From positions 1 to 15,815 of the forward strand of contig JABWAM010000025.1 in assembly GCA_013360985.1 (NCBI GenBank): DNA of 15,815 bases, read 5' to 3'. Shown one piece after another: positions 1-8,245 of the stretch. The DNA is from Verrucomicrobiia bacterium (lineage in GTDB: Bacteria; Verrucomicrobiota; Verrucomicrobiia; JABWAM01). The notes beneath the pieces were generated by a model. That model saw only the letters and a list, made by a program, of their open reading frames with translations. It was not told the origin of the DNA and made no database searches. Position 1 is the stretch's first letter; each line of letters opens with the position of its first letter. The position numbers and the translations under genes are program-made.

Positions 1-837
1 GTCGCGGCGCTCGATTCGATCCAGCTTCCCGCGCGAGGGATGGCGCAGCCTCCGACGCTGCTCGATCTGGCCTTCCGCGGCGTTCCGCGCGAGAAGAGCT
101 ACAGCGCGCCGCTCGCGCGGGCGGCGTGGGCGTCTCGGAAACCGGAACCGCTGCGCGGGCGACACCTGCTGGGGACCGATGTCCTTGGCAAGGACGTGCT
201 CCATCAAACGCTCAAGGCGTGTCGCACGGCGCTGATCATCGGCGGCCTCACGAGCCTCATCTATATTCCGCTCGGCGTATTGCTCGGCATCGCGGCGGGT
301 TACTTCAAGGGGCGCGTGGACGACGCGGTTCAGTTCACCTACAGCACGCTCGCCGCAGTGCCGAACATCCTGCTGCTCGTGGCGATCTTGATGGCGTTGG
401 GCAAAGGGCTCGCGCCGATGGCGATCGCCCTCGGCGCGACCGGCTGGGTTGGCCTCTGCCGCCTCATCCGTGGAGAATCTCTGCGCCTCGCCGAGCGCCC
501 CTTTGTGGAGGCGGCGCGCGCGCTTGGCCAAGGGCGTTGGGCGATCGTGACGCGGCATCTTCTGCCCAACGTGATGCATTTGGTGATCATCAATTTCGTG
601 CTGGGATTTTCGGGGCTCGTCCTCGCTGAATCAGTGCTCAGCTACATTGGCGTCGGCGCCCCGGTGGGCGCCGCCTCCTGGGGATTGATGATTGACGGGG
701 CGCGGATGGAGTTGAGCCGCGATCCGGTGGTCTGGTGGAACCTCGCGGCGTCCACTGGGGCGCTCTTTCTGCTCGTGCTCGCGCTGAACCTTCTCGGCGA
801 CGCGTTCCGCAAGGCCTTCGACCCGCGCGAGGGATAG
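1..837 (+). CDS. Dipeptide/oligopeptide ABC transporter permease (DppC/OppC type), 5' end outside window
   Basis: Inner-membrane permease subunit of a peptide/nickel-type ABC importer. The frame is open from base 1 with no stop before the ATG at 40, and family members carry a first membrane helix before the HLLGTD motif that is missing here. The true start is therefore probably upstream of the window. Counting from the ATG at 40: the family motif GTDVLGKDVL lies at about 45-54, hydrophobic segments at about 62-88, 106-130, 178-203 and 238-253, and the EAA loop that contacts the ATPase at about 157-177 (EAARALGQGRWAIVTRHLLP). The C-terminus ends GDAFRKAFDPRE, as in DppC/OppC. The substrate cannot be read from the permease alone. 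It is followed 73 bp later by sucC on the same strand, but the gap and unrelated function argue against a shared role. Confidence 0.9.
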   Translation, partial: VAALDSIQLPARGMAQPPTLLDLAFRGVPREKSYSAPLARAAWASRKPEPLRGRHLLGTDVLGKDVLHQTLKACRTALIIGGLTSLIYIPLGVLLGIAAGYFKGRVDDAVQFTYSTLAAVPNILLLVAILMALGKGLAPMAIALGATGWVGLCRLIRGESLRLAERPFVEAARALGQGRWAIVTRHLLPNVMHLVIINFVLGFSGLVLAESVLSYIGVGAPVGAASWGLMIDGARMELSRDPVVWWNLAASTGALFLLVLALNLLGDAFRKAFDPREG

Positions 838-910
838 CCGGCGGCGCGCGCCGTTTTGCTTGCGCTTTGCGCTTTCCGTCTTCAGATTTTGCGCCTCGAT
901 TTTTTCGCGT

Positions 911-2113
911 GTGAATCTCCACGAATACCAGGCCAAAGAAATCCTCCGAAAGTTCGGGGCGCCCGTTCCTCGGGGCGCGAGCGCCGCTTCGGTGGACGAG
1001 GCGGCGGCTATCGCGGAGCGGATGTTCGCGGACGGCGTCGGTGCCGTCGTGGTAAAAGCCCAGATCCACGCGGGAGGGCGCGGCAAAGGCGTCATCGAAG
1101 GGAGCGATCAGCGCGGAGTCCAGGTCTGTGGCGACGCCGCGACTGCGCGTCGGGCTGCTTCGCGGATGCTTGGGGGGTGTCTCGTCACCAAACAGACGGG
1201 GCCCGAAGGCCGCGTCGTCCGGCGCGTGCTTGTCGAGGCGGCGTCGAAGATTTCTCGCGAGCTTTATCTCGCGGTGCTTCTCGATCGGGGCACGGGGCGC
1301 CCCGTGATGATGGGTTCGCCGGCGGGCGGGATGGACATCGAAGAGGTCGCTGCAGAAACGCCGGAAAAGATCATCCGCGTGGATGTGGATCCCCTGCTCG
1401 GGCTGCAGGCTTTTCAAGCCCGCCGTCTCGCCGCGGCGCTTGCGCTCCGCGGCGAACTCATCCCGCAGGCGGTTCAGGCGATGCTCGGGCTTTACCGCGT
1501 TTTCTGGGAGTGCGACGCCTCGCTCGTCGAAGTGAATCCTCTCGTCGTCGCCGAGGGCGAGGGCGGCAAGCCGGCGATCATCGCCCTCGACGCCAAGATG
1601 AATCTCGACGCCAACGCGCTTTTCCGCCACCCCGACCTGCTCGCGTGGAGAGACCTCGGCGAAGAGGCGCCCCTCGAAGTCGAGGCGTCGAAGTTCCATC
1701 TCAACTACATCAAGCTCGACGGAAACATTGCCTGCATGGTCAACGGCGCCGGGTTGGCGATGGCGACGATGGACATCATCAAGCATTCAGGCGGCTCACC
1801 CGCGAACTTCCTCGACGTCGGCGGCGGCGCGAACCGCGACCAGGTCGCCGCCGCGTTTCGGATCATCCTCGCCGACCCGCATGTGAAGGGGATTCTCGTG
1901 AATATCTTCGGGGGGATCATGAAGTGCGACGTGATTGCCGAGGGCATTCTCGCCGCCGTCAAAGAGACCGGACTCAAGCTCCCTCTGGTGATTCGTCTCG
2001 AGGGAACGAACGTCGAAGCGGGCCGTCGGCTCTTGGCCCAGAGCGGCCTTTCCCTTCTCGCCGCCGACTCGCTCGCGGACGCCGCGAAGAAGGTGGTCGC
2101 CGCCGTTCAATGA
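911..2113 (+). CDS. sucC: Succinyl-CoA synthetase (ADP- or GDP-forming), beta subunit
   Basis: Beta subunit of the TCA-cycle enzyme that interconverts succinyl-CoA and succinate with substrate-level NTP formation; it acts in the cytoplasm with SucD. I chose the GTG at 911 because it gives the family N-terminus (M)NLHEYQAKEIL and a normal length of 400 aa. A TTG at 860 would add 17 atypical residues. The ATP-grasp domain covers about 1-235, with VVKAQIHAGGRGKGV at 47-61 and metal-ligand motifs EVNPL at 207-211 and LDAKMN at 226-231. The C-terminal CoA-ligase-like domain (about 265-400) shows LDVGGGA, VNIFGGIMKCD (330-340) and IRLEGTN. sucD starts 10 bp after the stop, so the two are surely one operon. 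No Shine-Dalgarno sequence is visible; the 25 bases before the GTG are T-rich. Nucleotide specificity is not decided. Confidence 0.97.
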   Translation: MNLHEYQAKEILRKFGAPVPRGASAASVDEAAAIAERMFADGVGAVVVKAQIHAGGRGKGVIEGSDQRGVQVCGDAATARRAASRMLGGCLVTKQTGPEGRVVRRVLVEAASKISRELYLAVLLDRGTGRPVMMGSPAGGMDIEEVAAETPEKIIRVDVDPLLGLQAFQARRLAAALALRGELIPQAVQAMLGLYRVFWECDASLVEVNPLVVAEGEGGKPAIIALDAKMNLDANALFRHPDLLAWRDLGEEAPLEVEASKFHLNYIKLDGNIACMVNGAGLAMATMDIIKHSGGSPANFLDVGGGANRDQVAAAFRIILADPHVKGILVNIFGGIMKCDVIAEGILAAVKETGLKLPLVIRLEGTNVEAGRRLLAQSGLSLLAADSLADAAKKVVAAVQ

Positions 2114-2123
2114 GGGCATCCCG

Positions 2124-3017
2124 ATGAGCATTCTGGTTGAGGCTTCCACGCGCGTTCTCGTCCAAGGAATTACCGGCAAGACCGGCGCGTTCCATACGAA
2201 GCAGTGCCTCGACTACGGGACGCGAATCGTCGCCGGCGTCACCCCCGGCAAAGGCGGCGAGACCTTCGAGGGGCGCGTGCCGATCTTCGACACCGTTCCC
2301 GAAGCGGTGGCCGCCACGGGCGCGACCGTTTCCGTGATCTATGTCCCGCCCGCGTTTGCGGCGGACGCCATTCTCGAATCGGCGGACGCCGGGCTCGATC
2401 TGGCGGTCTGCATCACCGAGGGCATTCCAGTGCGCGACATGGTGCGCGTGCGCCGCGCGATGGCGGGCCGCAAGACCCTCTTGCTCGGGCCGAATTGTCC
2501 GGGGTTGATCACGCCGGGGCCAGGGCCGAACTCCACCGGCGGCTGCAAGATTGGGATCATGCCGGGCTACATTCATCGCGCCGGACGCGTCGGCGTCGTC
2601 TCCCGCTCGGGCACGCTGACCTACGAGGCGGTTTGGCAGCTCACCTCGCTGGGCATCGGCCAATCCACGTGCATCGGGATCGGAGGCGATCCCGTCGCCG
2701 GTTTCAGCCATCTCGATGTGGTCAAGCGTTTCCACGAGGATCCGAACACGGACGCGATCCTCATGATCGGCGAAATCGGCGGCGCGGGAGAAGAGGAGGC
2801 CGCCGCATGGCTCAAGGCGAATCGGAAAAAGCCGGTCGCGGCCTTCATTGCCGGCGTCACCGCGCCTCCCGGCCGCCGCATGGGGCACGCCGGCGCGATC
2901 ATCACGGGCGGGAAGGGGACGGCCCCCGCGAAGATCGCGGCGCTCCAAGAGGCCGGAGTCGCGATCGCGCCAAACCCGTCCGAGATGGGGCGGACCCTCG
3001 CCGCGCTATTGAAGTAG
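2124..3017 (+). CDS. sucD: Succinyl-CoA synthetase, alpha subunit
   Basis: Alpha subunit of succinyl-CoA synthetase, 297 aa. It binds CoA and carries the phosphohistidine. The N-terminal Rossmann CoA-binding domain opens with TRVLVQGITGKTGAFH (9-24). The active-site histidine is His255 in RRMGHAGAIITGGKGTA. GPNCPG (122-127) and GVVSRSGTLTYE are further family blocks. The ATG at 2124 follows a GAGGG that overlaps the sucC stop, a good ribosome site that couples it to sucC. One oddity: between GLITPG and CKIGIMPG the protein has about seven extra Pro/Gly-rich residues (roughly 133-140, PGPNSTGG), where the SucD proteins I recall go directly from ITPG to xCKIG. The rest is canonical and I expect an active enzyme. 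Confidence 0.97.
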   Translation: MSILVEASTRVLVQGITGKTGAFHTKQCLDYGTRIVAGVTPGKGGETFEGRVPIFDTVPEAVAATGATVSVIYVPPAFAADAILESADAGLDLAVCITEGIPVRDMVRVRRAMAGRKTLLLGPNCPGLITPGPGPNSTGGCKIGIMPGYIHRAGRVGVVSRSGTLTYEAVWQLTSLGIGQSTCIGIGGDPVAGFSHLDVVKRFHEDPNTDAILMIGEIGGAGEEEAAAWLKANRKKPVAAFIAGVTAPPGRRMGHAGAIITGGKGTAPAKIAALQEAGVAIAPNPSEMGRTLAALLK

Positions 3018-3050
3018 CGCCGCGGCGCGAACCGTCCATTCTCCGCGGCG
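3017..3050. terminator. Possible bidirectional terminator between sucD and the DUF2062 gene
   Basis: The 33 bp between the convergent stops can form a GC-rich hairpin: CGCCGCGG at 3018-3025 pairs with CCGCGGCG at 3043-3050 across a 17-nt loop. The left arm also lies in a perfect 12-bp palindrome at 3017-3028. There is no U-run on either side, so the role is inferred from position and pairing only. Confidence 0.3.
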
Positions 3051-3515
3051 TTATCCCGCCCGCAAACGACGCTTCTGCCAGTCGCGCGCCGCCGCGCGTC
3101 CGATCAGGTAAGCGGCGGCGGCCGCCAGCGACCCCAGGATCGCCGCGCCGACGAACATTGCGCGGAGGACCGGCCAACCGTGGTGGATCAGGTCGGCGAG
3201 AGACCAGGGTTCGGCGGAGAAATGAGGATGCAAACCGAGCGGGCGGCTCATCCGCCCCACTTCGTACTCAGCCATGAACATGAGCGGGAGAAGCGGGAAG
3301 ACGAGGTCGTGGAGATGCAGGCCGATCATGCAGGAGAACGTGTTTCCTCCCACGACGAAGACGAGAGCCAGGGCCGCGACTGTCTGGAGCGGGATGATCG
3401 GGAAGAAACTGACGAAGACGCCGACCGCCAGTCCGAGCGCGATCTGGTGCGGCGTCGCCTCCAGTTGACGCAGGCGCGCCCACGCCTCCTTGATTTTCTC
3501 CTTCAAGCCGCGCAC
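3051..3515 (-). CDS. DUF2062 family small integral membrane protein
   Basis: A 154-aa membrane protein of unknown function. The block TPHQIALGLAVGVFVSFFPI (about 21-40) followed by PLQT and a second hydrophobic stretch is the hallmark of DUF2062 (TP-x-IA-G-A-GVF, then LQT). Predicted membrane segments are at about 25-55, 60-82 and 117-138; the ends are basic (MRGLKEKIKEAW and RDWQKRRLRAG). The GTG at 3513-3515 is the only start that keeps the conserved N-terminus; no ATG lies nearby. Where many DUF2062 proteins carry a GTWxxNP-type motif after the second segment, this one reads MIGLHLHDLVFP, which may be a divergent subgroup. It is divergent from the htrA gene across 48 bp. Function is unknown; I infer only an inner-membrane location. 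Confidence 0.8.
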   Translation of the reverse strand: MRGLKEKIKEAWARLRQLEATPHQIALGLAVGVFVSFFPIIPLQTVAALALVFVVGGNTFSCMIGLHLHDLVFPLLPLMFMAEYEVGRMSRPLGLHPHFSAEPWSLADLIHHGWPVLRAMFVGAAILGSLAAAAAYLIGRAAARDWQKRRLRAG

Positions 3516-3563
3516 TCTGACAGCAACGCCCGCCCCTTTTTAGGAAGCAACCTTATTTCGACC

Positions 3564-5078
3564 ATGATTCGCCCGTTTGTTCGCCTCACGAGTTTCGCGT
3601 TCGCCGCTCTCCTCGCGGCGCTTCCCTCCGCGCGCGCGGTTCCGACTCGCCCCTCCGCCGCACCGAATGAAGTCGCCGCCCTCGCGCCGAACGAGGTCGC
3701 CCGCCTTCTTGGCAACGCCTTCGCCGCCGTCGCTGAAAAGGTCAGCCCCGCGGTCGTCATTCTCACCGTCACCCGAAGGGGCGAGGACGCCGACCGGATG
3801 TTGTGGTCGCCTGAAGAAGCGCCCGAGGGGCCTTTCGATTCGCTCCCGCGCGGCCCGCGGCGCCTACCGATCCCGCGCGACTCCGGCGAGACGCAGGGCT
3901 CGGGTTTCATCGTGCGCGCCGACGGCTATATCTACACGAACTGCCACGTGATCCAGGGCGCCGAAAAGATCAAGGTCCGCCTCAAAGATGGGCGCACCTT
4001 CGACGCGCAGGTCGTCGGCGTTCCGGACGAAAAGACCGACGTGGCGGTGATCAAGATCAACGCGCGGGACCTGCCCACCGTCGAGCTCGGCGATTCCGAC
4101 GCCATTCGTCCCGGCGAATGGACGATCGCCATCGGCGCGCCGTTCAATCTCGACTACAGCGTCACGGTCGGAGTCTTGAGCGGGAAAGTTCGCGACCATC
4201 TGGGGACCGCCATGTACGAGGAATATCTCCAGACTCAGGCGACCATCAATCCCGGCAACAGCGGCGGACCGCTCCTCGACATCGAAGGGCGCGTGATCGG
4301 CATCAACACCCTCATCCGCACCCGCAACGGCGCGGGATTCAGCTTCTACAACGCGAACGTGGGCTTCGCCATTCCGATCAAACTCGCCCAGAAAATCGGC
4401 ACGCTCCTCATCACCAAGGGGCGCGTGGAGCGTCCGTGGATCGGCGTGGATATCCGCACCCTTGCCGAAGATCCCGAGATGAGGCCTTTTGTGAAGGGCC
4501 TCGAAAAGGGCGTGGTGATCAAAACGATTCGCCACGACGGACCGGCCCAGCGCTCCGGGCTCAAACCCGGCGATGTCGTGACGGCCATTGACGGGACGCC
4601 GGTGGCCACCGCGCGCGAGTTGCAGAAGCTGGTGCTGGAGCGTCAAGTCGGCCAGATGATTCGCCTCGCGATCGTCCGCAACGGCAAGCCGCTGACCGTG
4701 GAGGTGAAGACGGGGCTTCAGCCCGCGAGCATGCCGTTGACGCTGCGCCAGACGCCGAGTCTCGGCGGCGCGCTGGTTTACGGAATGATCCTGCAGCCGG
4801 TGACCAAAGAAGTCGCCGAACAGTACGCGCTTTCCGAGAAGAACGGCTTGCTGATCATGGAAGTGGCCGACGATTCCGCCGCCGCGCGCGCGGGGCTTGC
4901 GCCGGGCATCGTCATCACCGAGGTGGATGGGCGAAAGGTCGCCAGTCCGTTGGTTTTTCGCGAGGCGATGAAGAGGGCCGATCCCAAGCGCGGGGCGTTG
5001 CTCCAGATTTCTCGCGACGGGACCCGGAGCTTCGTCGTCCTGCGCATGCATTCCGACGAGGCCGAGCCTTCCAGGTAG
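3564..5078 (+). CDS. htrA: Periplasmic Do-like serine endoprotease (DegP/DegQ/HtrA family)
   Basis: Envelope quality-control protease or chaperone, 504 aa from the ATG at 3564. That start places a signal peptide at residues 1-25 (MIRPF, a hydrophobic core, cleavage after SARA); the frame is open further upstream but runs into the divergent DUF2062 gene. AGGAAG about 16 nt before the ATG is rather distant for a ribosome site. The trypsin-like domain covers about 50-280 with catalytic His128 (TNCHVI), Asp159 (KTDVAVIKI) and Ser233 (NPGNSGGPLLD). PDZ1 is at about 285-385 (PWIGVDIR, GVVIKTI, SGLKPGDVVTAIDG) and PDZ2 at about 405-495 (GLLIMEV, AGLAPGIVITEVDG). A cysteine (Cys127) directly precedes the catalytic histidine, where TNNHV or TNAHV is usual. 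Two PDZ domains and a cleavable signal fit DegP/DegQ rather than DegS. I cannot assign DegP versus DegQ. Confidence 0.95.
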   Translation: MIRPFVRLTSFAFAALLAALPSARAVPTRPSAAPNEVAALAPNEVARLLGNAFAAVAEKVSPAVVILTVTRRGEDADRMLWSPEEAPEGPFDSLPRGPRRLPIPRDSGETQGSGFIVRADGYIYTNCHVIQGAEKIKVRLKDGRTFDAQVVGVPDEKTDVAVIKINARDLPTVELGDSDAIRPGEWTIAIGAPFNLDYSVTVGVLSGKVRDHLGTAMYEEYLQTQATINPGNSGGPLLDIEGRVIGINTLIRTRNGAGFSFYNANVGFAIPIKLAQKIGTLLITKGRVERPWIGVDIRTLAEDPEMRPFVKGLEKGVVIKTIRHDGPAQRSGLKPGDVVTAIDGTPVATARELQKLVLERQVGQMIRLAIVRNGKPLTVEVKTGLQPASMPLTLRQTPSLGGALVYGMILQPVTKEVAEQYALSEKNGLLIMEVADDSAAARAGLAPGIVITEVDGRKVASPLVFREAMKRADPKRGALLQISRDGTRSFVVLRMHSDEAEPSR

Positions 5079-5176
5079 GCAAGGCGGCGCCCATGGGAGG
5101 TCGCAGGCGGTTTGGCACGCGGCGCGGTTTACGGCTTGCGGCCGGGCGGGAGGCGTCCGAGGGGGGAGTCCGTTTG

Positions 5177-6436
5177 ATGCACCCGCCCGCCATTTTTTTT
5201 CTTCATCGCGAGCGCTCCCTTTGGCTCTGCGGAATTCTCCATGCGTTCACGCATGCCTACACGACGGCGCTGATCCCGCTCTATCTCGTGATCCAGCACG
5301 GCCTCGGCCTCGCCGGCGAGGCGCAAGCGACCTTTCTCGTCACCGTCCTTGGATGGACCTATTGCCTGGCGAGCTTGCCGATGGGCATGCTCGCCGACCG
5401 CGCGGACCGCCGTTTTCTCCTCGGCGCCGGGCTTGCGGCGAACGGGCTGGCTTTTGTTGGCCTTTCGCAGGCGCCTTCTTACGGTTGGGCGATCGGTTTC
5501 GCCGTTGCCGCAGGGGTTGCGGGGAGTTTTTTTCATCCCGCGGCGACCTCCTGGATCGCCGACCTTTTTCCCGAGCAACGCGGGAAGGCGCTTGGGCGCG
5601 TAGCGATCGGGGCGTCGCTGGGGTTTTGGTTCGGACCGGCCTATGCGGGTTGGCGCGCGGCGACCGCAGGCTGGCGCGCGCCGGTGCTCGAGCTTGGGTT
5701 GATGGGAGTGGCGGCCGCGCTCGCCTTCTTTCTCCTCGCGCCGCCGGCGCCGGTGCAGCCGCATCCCTCGGAGAGACATCCGCATCGCCATCCGACGCTT
5801 TCACGGATCCGGTTCTGGTCGTTGATCGTTCTCTGCGGCGTGCTGTTCAGCTTCCGCGACTTCAGCGGCACGGGGATCGGGACGGGCATCTCCCTTTTCC
5901 TCCAGCATGCGCGCGGGTTCGACACGCGCGCCACCGGCGCGCTGATCGGCGGCATGTGCCTCGTCTCGTTGGTGAGCAATCCGCTCTTCGGAACGATGAG
6001 CGATCGTGTGCGCCTCCGCCTCGCAGCGGCGCTTCTCGGGATCGCGGCGGCATCCGCCGCGTTGATCCCCTGGGCGACGCGAGGCTGGCTCGTGGGGTTG
6101 CTGTTGGCTCACGGCTTTTTCTTCATGGCGAACTTTCCGGTCGTCGAGGCGGCGCTCATGGAGTCGGTTCCCGCCAAAGCGCGCGGGCGCGTTTTTGGAT
6201 TATTCCTGACGATCTGCGGCGCCGTGGGCTATTTTTCTCCGTGGGCGGTCGGGGGATTCGTCCAACAAATGCCCGACCAAACGGCGAGATCGTACGCGCC
6301 GCTCTTTCTCGGCCTGGCCGCCTTGATGCTCCTCGCGATTTCGGCGCTCGCCGTTCTTCACGTCGTTCGCCATCGTCCCGCGCTCGCCGCCGCGGTCGGC
6401 GGATCCTCGCCGCCCGAGAACGGGATCAGCGGCTGA
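5177..6436 (+). CDS. Major facilitator superfamily transporter
   Basis: Inner-membrane secondary transporter, 419 aa from the ATG at 5177. I chose this start because GGGGGGAG sits about 9 nt upstream and the protein then begins at a typical cytoplasmic stub before the first helix. An ATG at 5093 would add 28 Arg/Gly-rich residues that do not look like protein. About 12 hydrophobic segments are visible, split by a His-rich central loop (HPSERHPHRHP, about 201-211). The motif-A loop GMLADRADRRF is at about 70-80 and a second copy, GTMSDRVRLRL, opens the C-terminal half. The block GSFFHPAATSWIADLFPEQRGKALG resembles the Fsr/fosmidomycin-resistance branch, but that is weak. Substrate is unknown. 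Its 3' end overlaps the convergent metX-metW gene by 11 bp. Confidence 0.9.
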   Translation: MHPPAIFFLHRERSLWLCGILHAFTHAYTTALIPLYLVIQHGLGLAGEAQATFLVTVLGWTYCLASLPMGMLADRADRRFLLGAGLAANGLAFVGLSQAPSYGWAIGFAVAAGVAGSFFHPAATSWIADLFPEQRGKALGRVAIGASLGFWFGPAYAGWRAATAGWRAPVLELGLMGVAAALAFFLLAPPAPVQPHPSERHPHRHPTLSRIRFWSLIVLCGVLFSFRDFSGTGIGTGISLFLQHARGFDTRATGALIGGMCLVSLVSNPLFGTMSDRVRLRLAAALLGIAAASAALIPWATRGWLVGLLLAHGFFFMANFPVVEAALMESVPAKARGRVFGLFLTICGAVGYFSPWAVGGFVQQMPDQTARSYAPLFLGLAALMLLAISALAVLHVVRHRPALAAAVGGSSPPENGISG

Positions 6437-8228
6437 CGACGAAGAGGGCCAGGTCGGCGAGGCGATTGATGTCGCCCCGCGCCTCGCGCCCCGTTTCGGT
6501 GTCGAGCCCGACGCGCTGGTGGACGCGGAAGCCGTATTTGCGACAGAAGACATCGAAATCCGAGATCGTCAGGTAACGAATGTTCGGCGTGTTGTGCCAT
6601 TCGAAGGGGAGCAGCCCGCTGGTGCGGGGCATTCGCCCATTTTGGGTGAGCATGCCGAGGAAGCGATGGCATGCGAAGTTTGGGAAGCTCACGATCACTC
6701 GGCGTCCGACGCGCGCGGCGTCCAGCAGGACGCCTTTGACGTTGCGGATCACCTGAAGCGCCAAGGAGAGGACGACGAAATCGAACTGCCCGTCGCGGAA
6801 GACGCCGAGGCCCTCATTCACGTCGGCCTGCACGGCGTCAATTCCCCGTCGGGCGCAGGTGACGAGGTCGGCTTCGTTCAACTCGACGCCCATGAGGGGG
6901 GAATGGCCCCGCCGTTTGAGGCGCCAGAGGAGGCCGCCGGGGCCGCAGCCGACGTCGAGCACGCCGGCGCCGCGGGGGATGAAGCGCGCGATGCGATCGT
7001 AGTCCACGCGGTGATAGAAATTGGTCGGGCGGAGCGCGTAGGCGTCGTCGTCGCCCTTCGCGGGTTTCGTCTCCTTGCTTCCGCTGAGGCGCGCGAGAAA
7101 GGCGCGGATCATCTCTCCGTAGGTGGCGAGGTTTTCTTCGAGGAGGAAGGCGTCGTGGCCGCAGGTGCTTTGCACGTTGCAGTAGGTCACGGAGCGCCCG
7201 AGGGCGAGGAGGGCGTGAACGATCTCGCGCGATTGCTCGGGAGGAAAGAGCCAGTCGCTCGTAAAGCTGAGGACGAGCCACTGGCAGCGGCTGCGCGCCA
7301 GGCGCGCGCGGAGCTTCGCGGGCGTCGCGCCGAGATTGAAACGGTCCATCGCCATGGAGAGCGTGTTGTAGCTGTTCGCGTCGAAACGCTCCACGAACCG
7401 AGTCCCTTGGTAGGCGAGATAGGAGCCGACGGAAAACTTCTTCTCGAACTCCGTCGCGACGTCGCGCGGGCGGAGGCGGTCCGCGGCGAATTTCTCCTGC
7501 ATCGCCTGACGCGAGAGGTAGGTGATATGGCCGAGCATGCGCGCGAGGGCGAGGCCGACGTCGGGGCCGCTTTTCTCGTCGTAATATTGGCCGCCGTGGA
7601 AGTGCGGATCGCGGAGAATCGCGTTGCGCCCGACGACGTCGAAGGCGATCGCCTGCATCGTGAGGCGGGGCGAGGTGGCCACGGCGAGCGCGCCGCGAAC
7701 GCGGCGGGGATGGCGCGTGGCCCATTCGAGGACTTGATGTCCGCCCATCGAGCCGCCGACGACGCCGAGGAGGACTTTTACGCCGAGCCGATCCACGAGG
7801 CGTTTCTGGACCTCGACGATGTCGGCGATGGTGATCGCCGGGAAATCCGCCCCATAACGTTCGCCGGTCTTCGGGTTGACGCTGTTCGGCCCGGTGGTGC
7901 CGCGGCAGCCGCCGAGGGTGTTCGCGCAGATCACGTAATAACGGCGAGGATCAATCGCCTTGCCGGGGCCGACGACGGCCTCCCACCAGCCCGGATCGTC
8001 TCGGGGCGTATGCCGCGCGACATGCGAATCGCCGCTGAGCGCGTGACAGATGAGGATGGCGTTGTCCCGCGCGCGATTGAGGCGGCCCCAGGTTTCGTAC
8101 GCGATGTTCACCTCGGGCAACCGCCCGCCGAGCTTGAGGCGCAAAGGCCCGAATCGCGCGACGCGGGCGTAGCGGAGCGGCCGCGCGCTGCGCGCGCTGT
8201 CGCTGCTCGCAAAAGAGGAGCGGGACAT
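6426..8228 (-). CDS. metX-metW: Fused homoserine O-acyltransferase (MetX) and methionine biosynthesis protein MetW
   Basis: A single uninterrupted 600-aa frame (ATG at 8226-8228; a TTG two codons earlier is possible) carrying two methionine-pathway proteins. Residues 1 to about 380 are MetX, the alpha/beta-hydrolase that acylates homoserine. They include NxAYETWG, the oxyanion-region HALSGDSH (62-69), nucleophile Ser160 in GGSMGGHQ, Asp325 in TSDWLFPP, and His358 in CGHDAFL. After a charged linker (about 382-398, SGSKETKPAKGDDD), residues about 400-600 are MetW, a SAM-methyltransferase-fold protein. They include VLDVGCGPGGLL (423-434), ADVNEGL, FDFVVLSLALQ, VGRRVIVSFPNF, NGRMP, LPFEWHNTPNI and TISDFDVFC. 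In proteobacteria metX and metW are usually adjacent separate genes. Acetyl versus succinyl donor is not decided. It lies 17 bp after yajQ, probably the last gene of the apt cluster, with no clear ribosome site. Confidence 0.95.
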   Translation of the reverse strand: MSRSSFASSDSARSARPLRYARVARFGPLRLKLGGRLPEVNIAYETWGRLNRARDNAILICHALSGDSHVARHTPRDDPGWWEAVVGPGKAIDPRRYYVICANTLGGCRGTTGPNSVNPKTGERYGADFPAITIADIVEVQKRLVDRLGVKVLLGVVGGSMGGHQVLEWATRHPRRVRGALAVATSPRLTMQAIAFDVVGRNAILRDPHFHGGQYYDEKSGPDVGLALARMLGHITYLSRQAMQEKFAADRLRPRDVATEFEKKFSVGSYLAYQGTRFVERFDANSYNTLSMAMDRFNLGATPAKLRARLARSRCQWLVLSFTSDWLFPPEQSREIVHALLALGRSVTYCNVQSTCGHDAFLLEENLATYGEMIRAFLARLSGSKETKPAKGDDDAYALRPTNFYHRVDYDRIARFIPRGAGVLDVGCGPGGLLWRLKRRGHSPLMGVELNEADLVTCARRGIDAVQADVNEGLGVFRDGQFDFVVLSLALQVIRNVKGVLLDAARVGRRVIVSFPNFACHRFLGMLTQNGRMPRTSGLLPFEWHNTPNIRYLTISDFDVFCRKYGFRVHQRVGLDTETGREARGDINRLADLALFVVSR

Positions 8229-8245
8229 GGGCAAATCGAAACGGA

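Noticed and set aside
638..1786. 382-codon minus-strand frame opposite sucC and the permease
   Set aside because: It lies over two well-supported plus-strand genes and its translation resembles no protein I know; GC-driven shadow.
3180..3563. Upstream extension of the protease frame
   Set aside because: It runs antisense through the DUF2062 gene. The ATG at 3564 gives a proper signal peptide.
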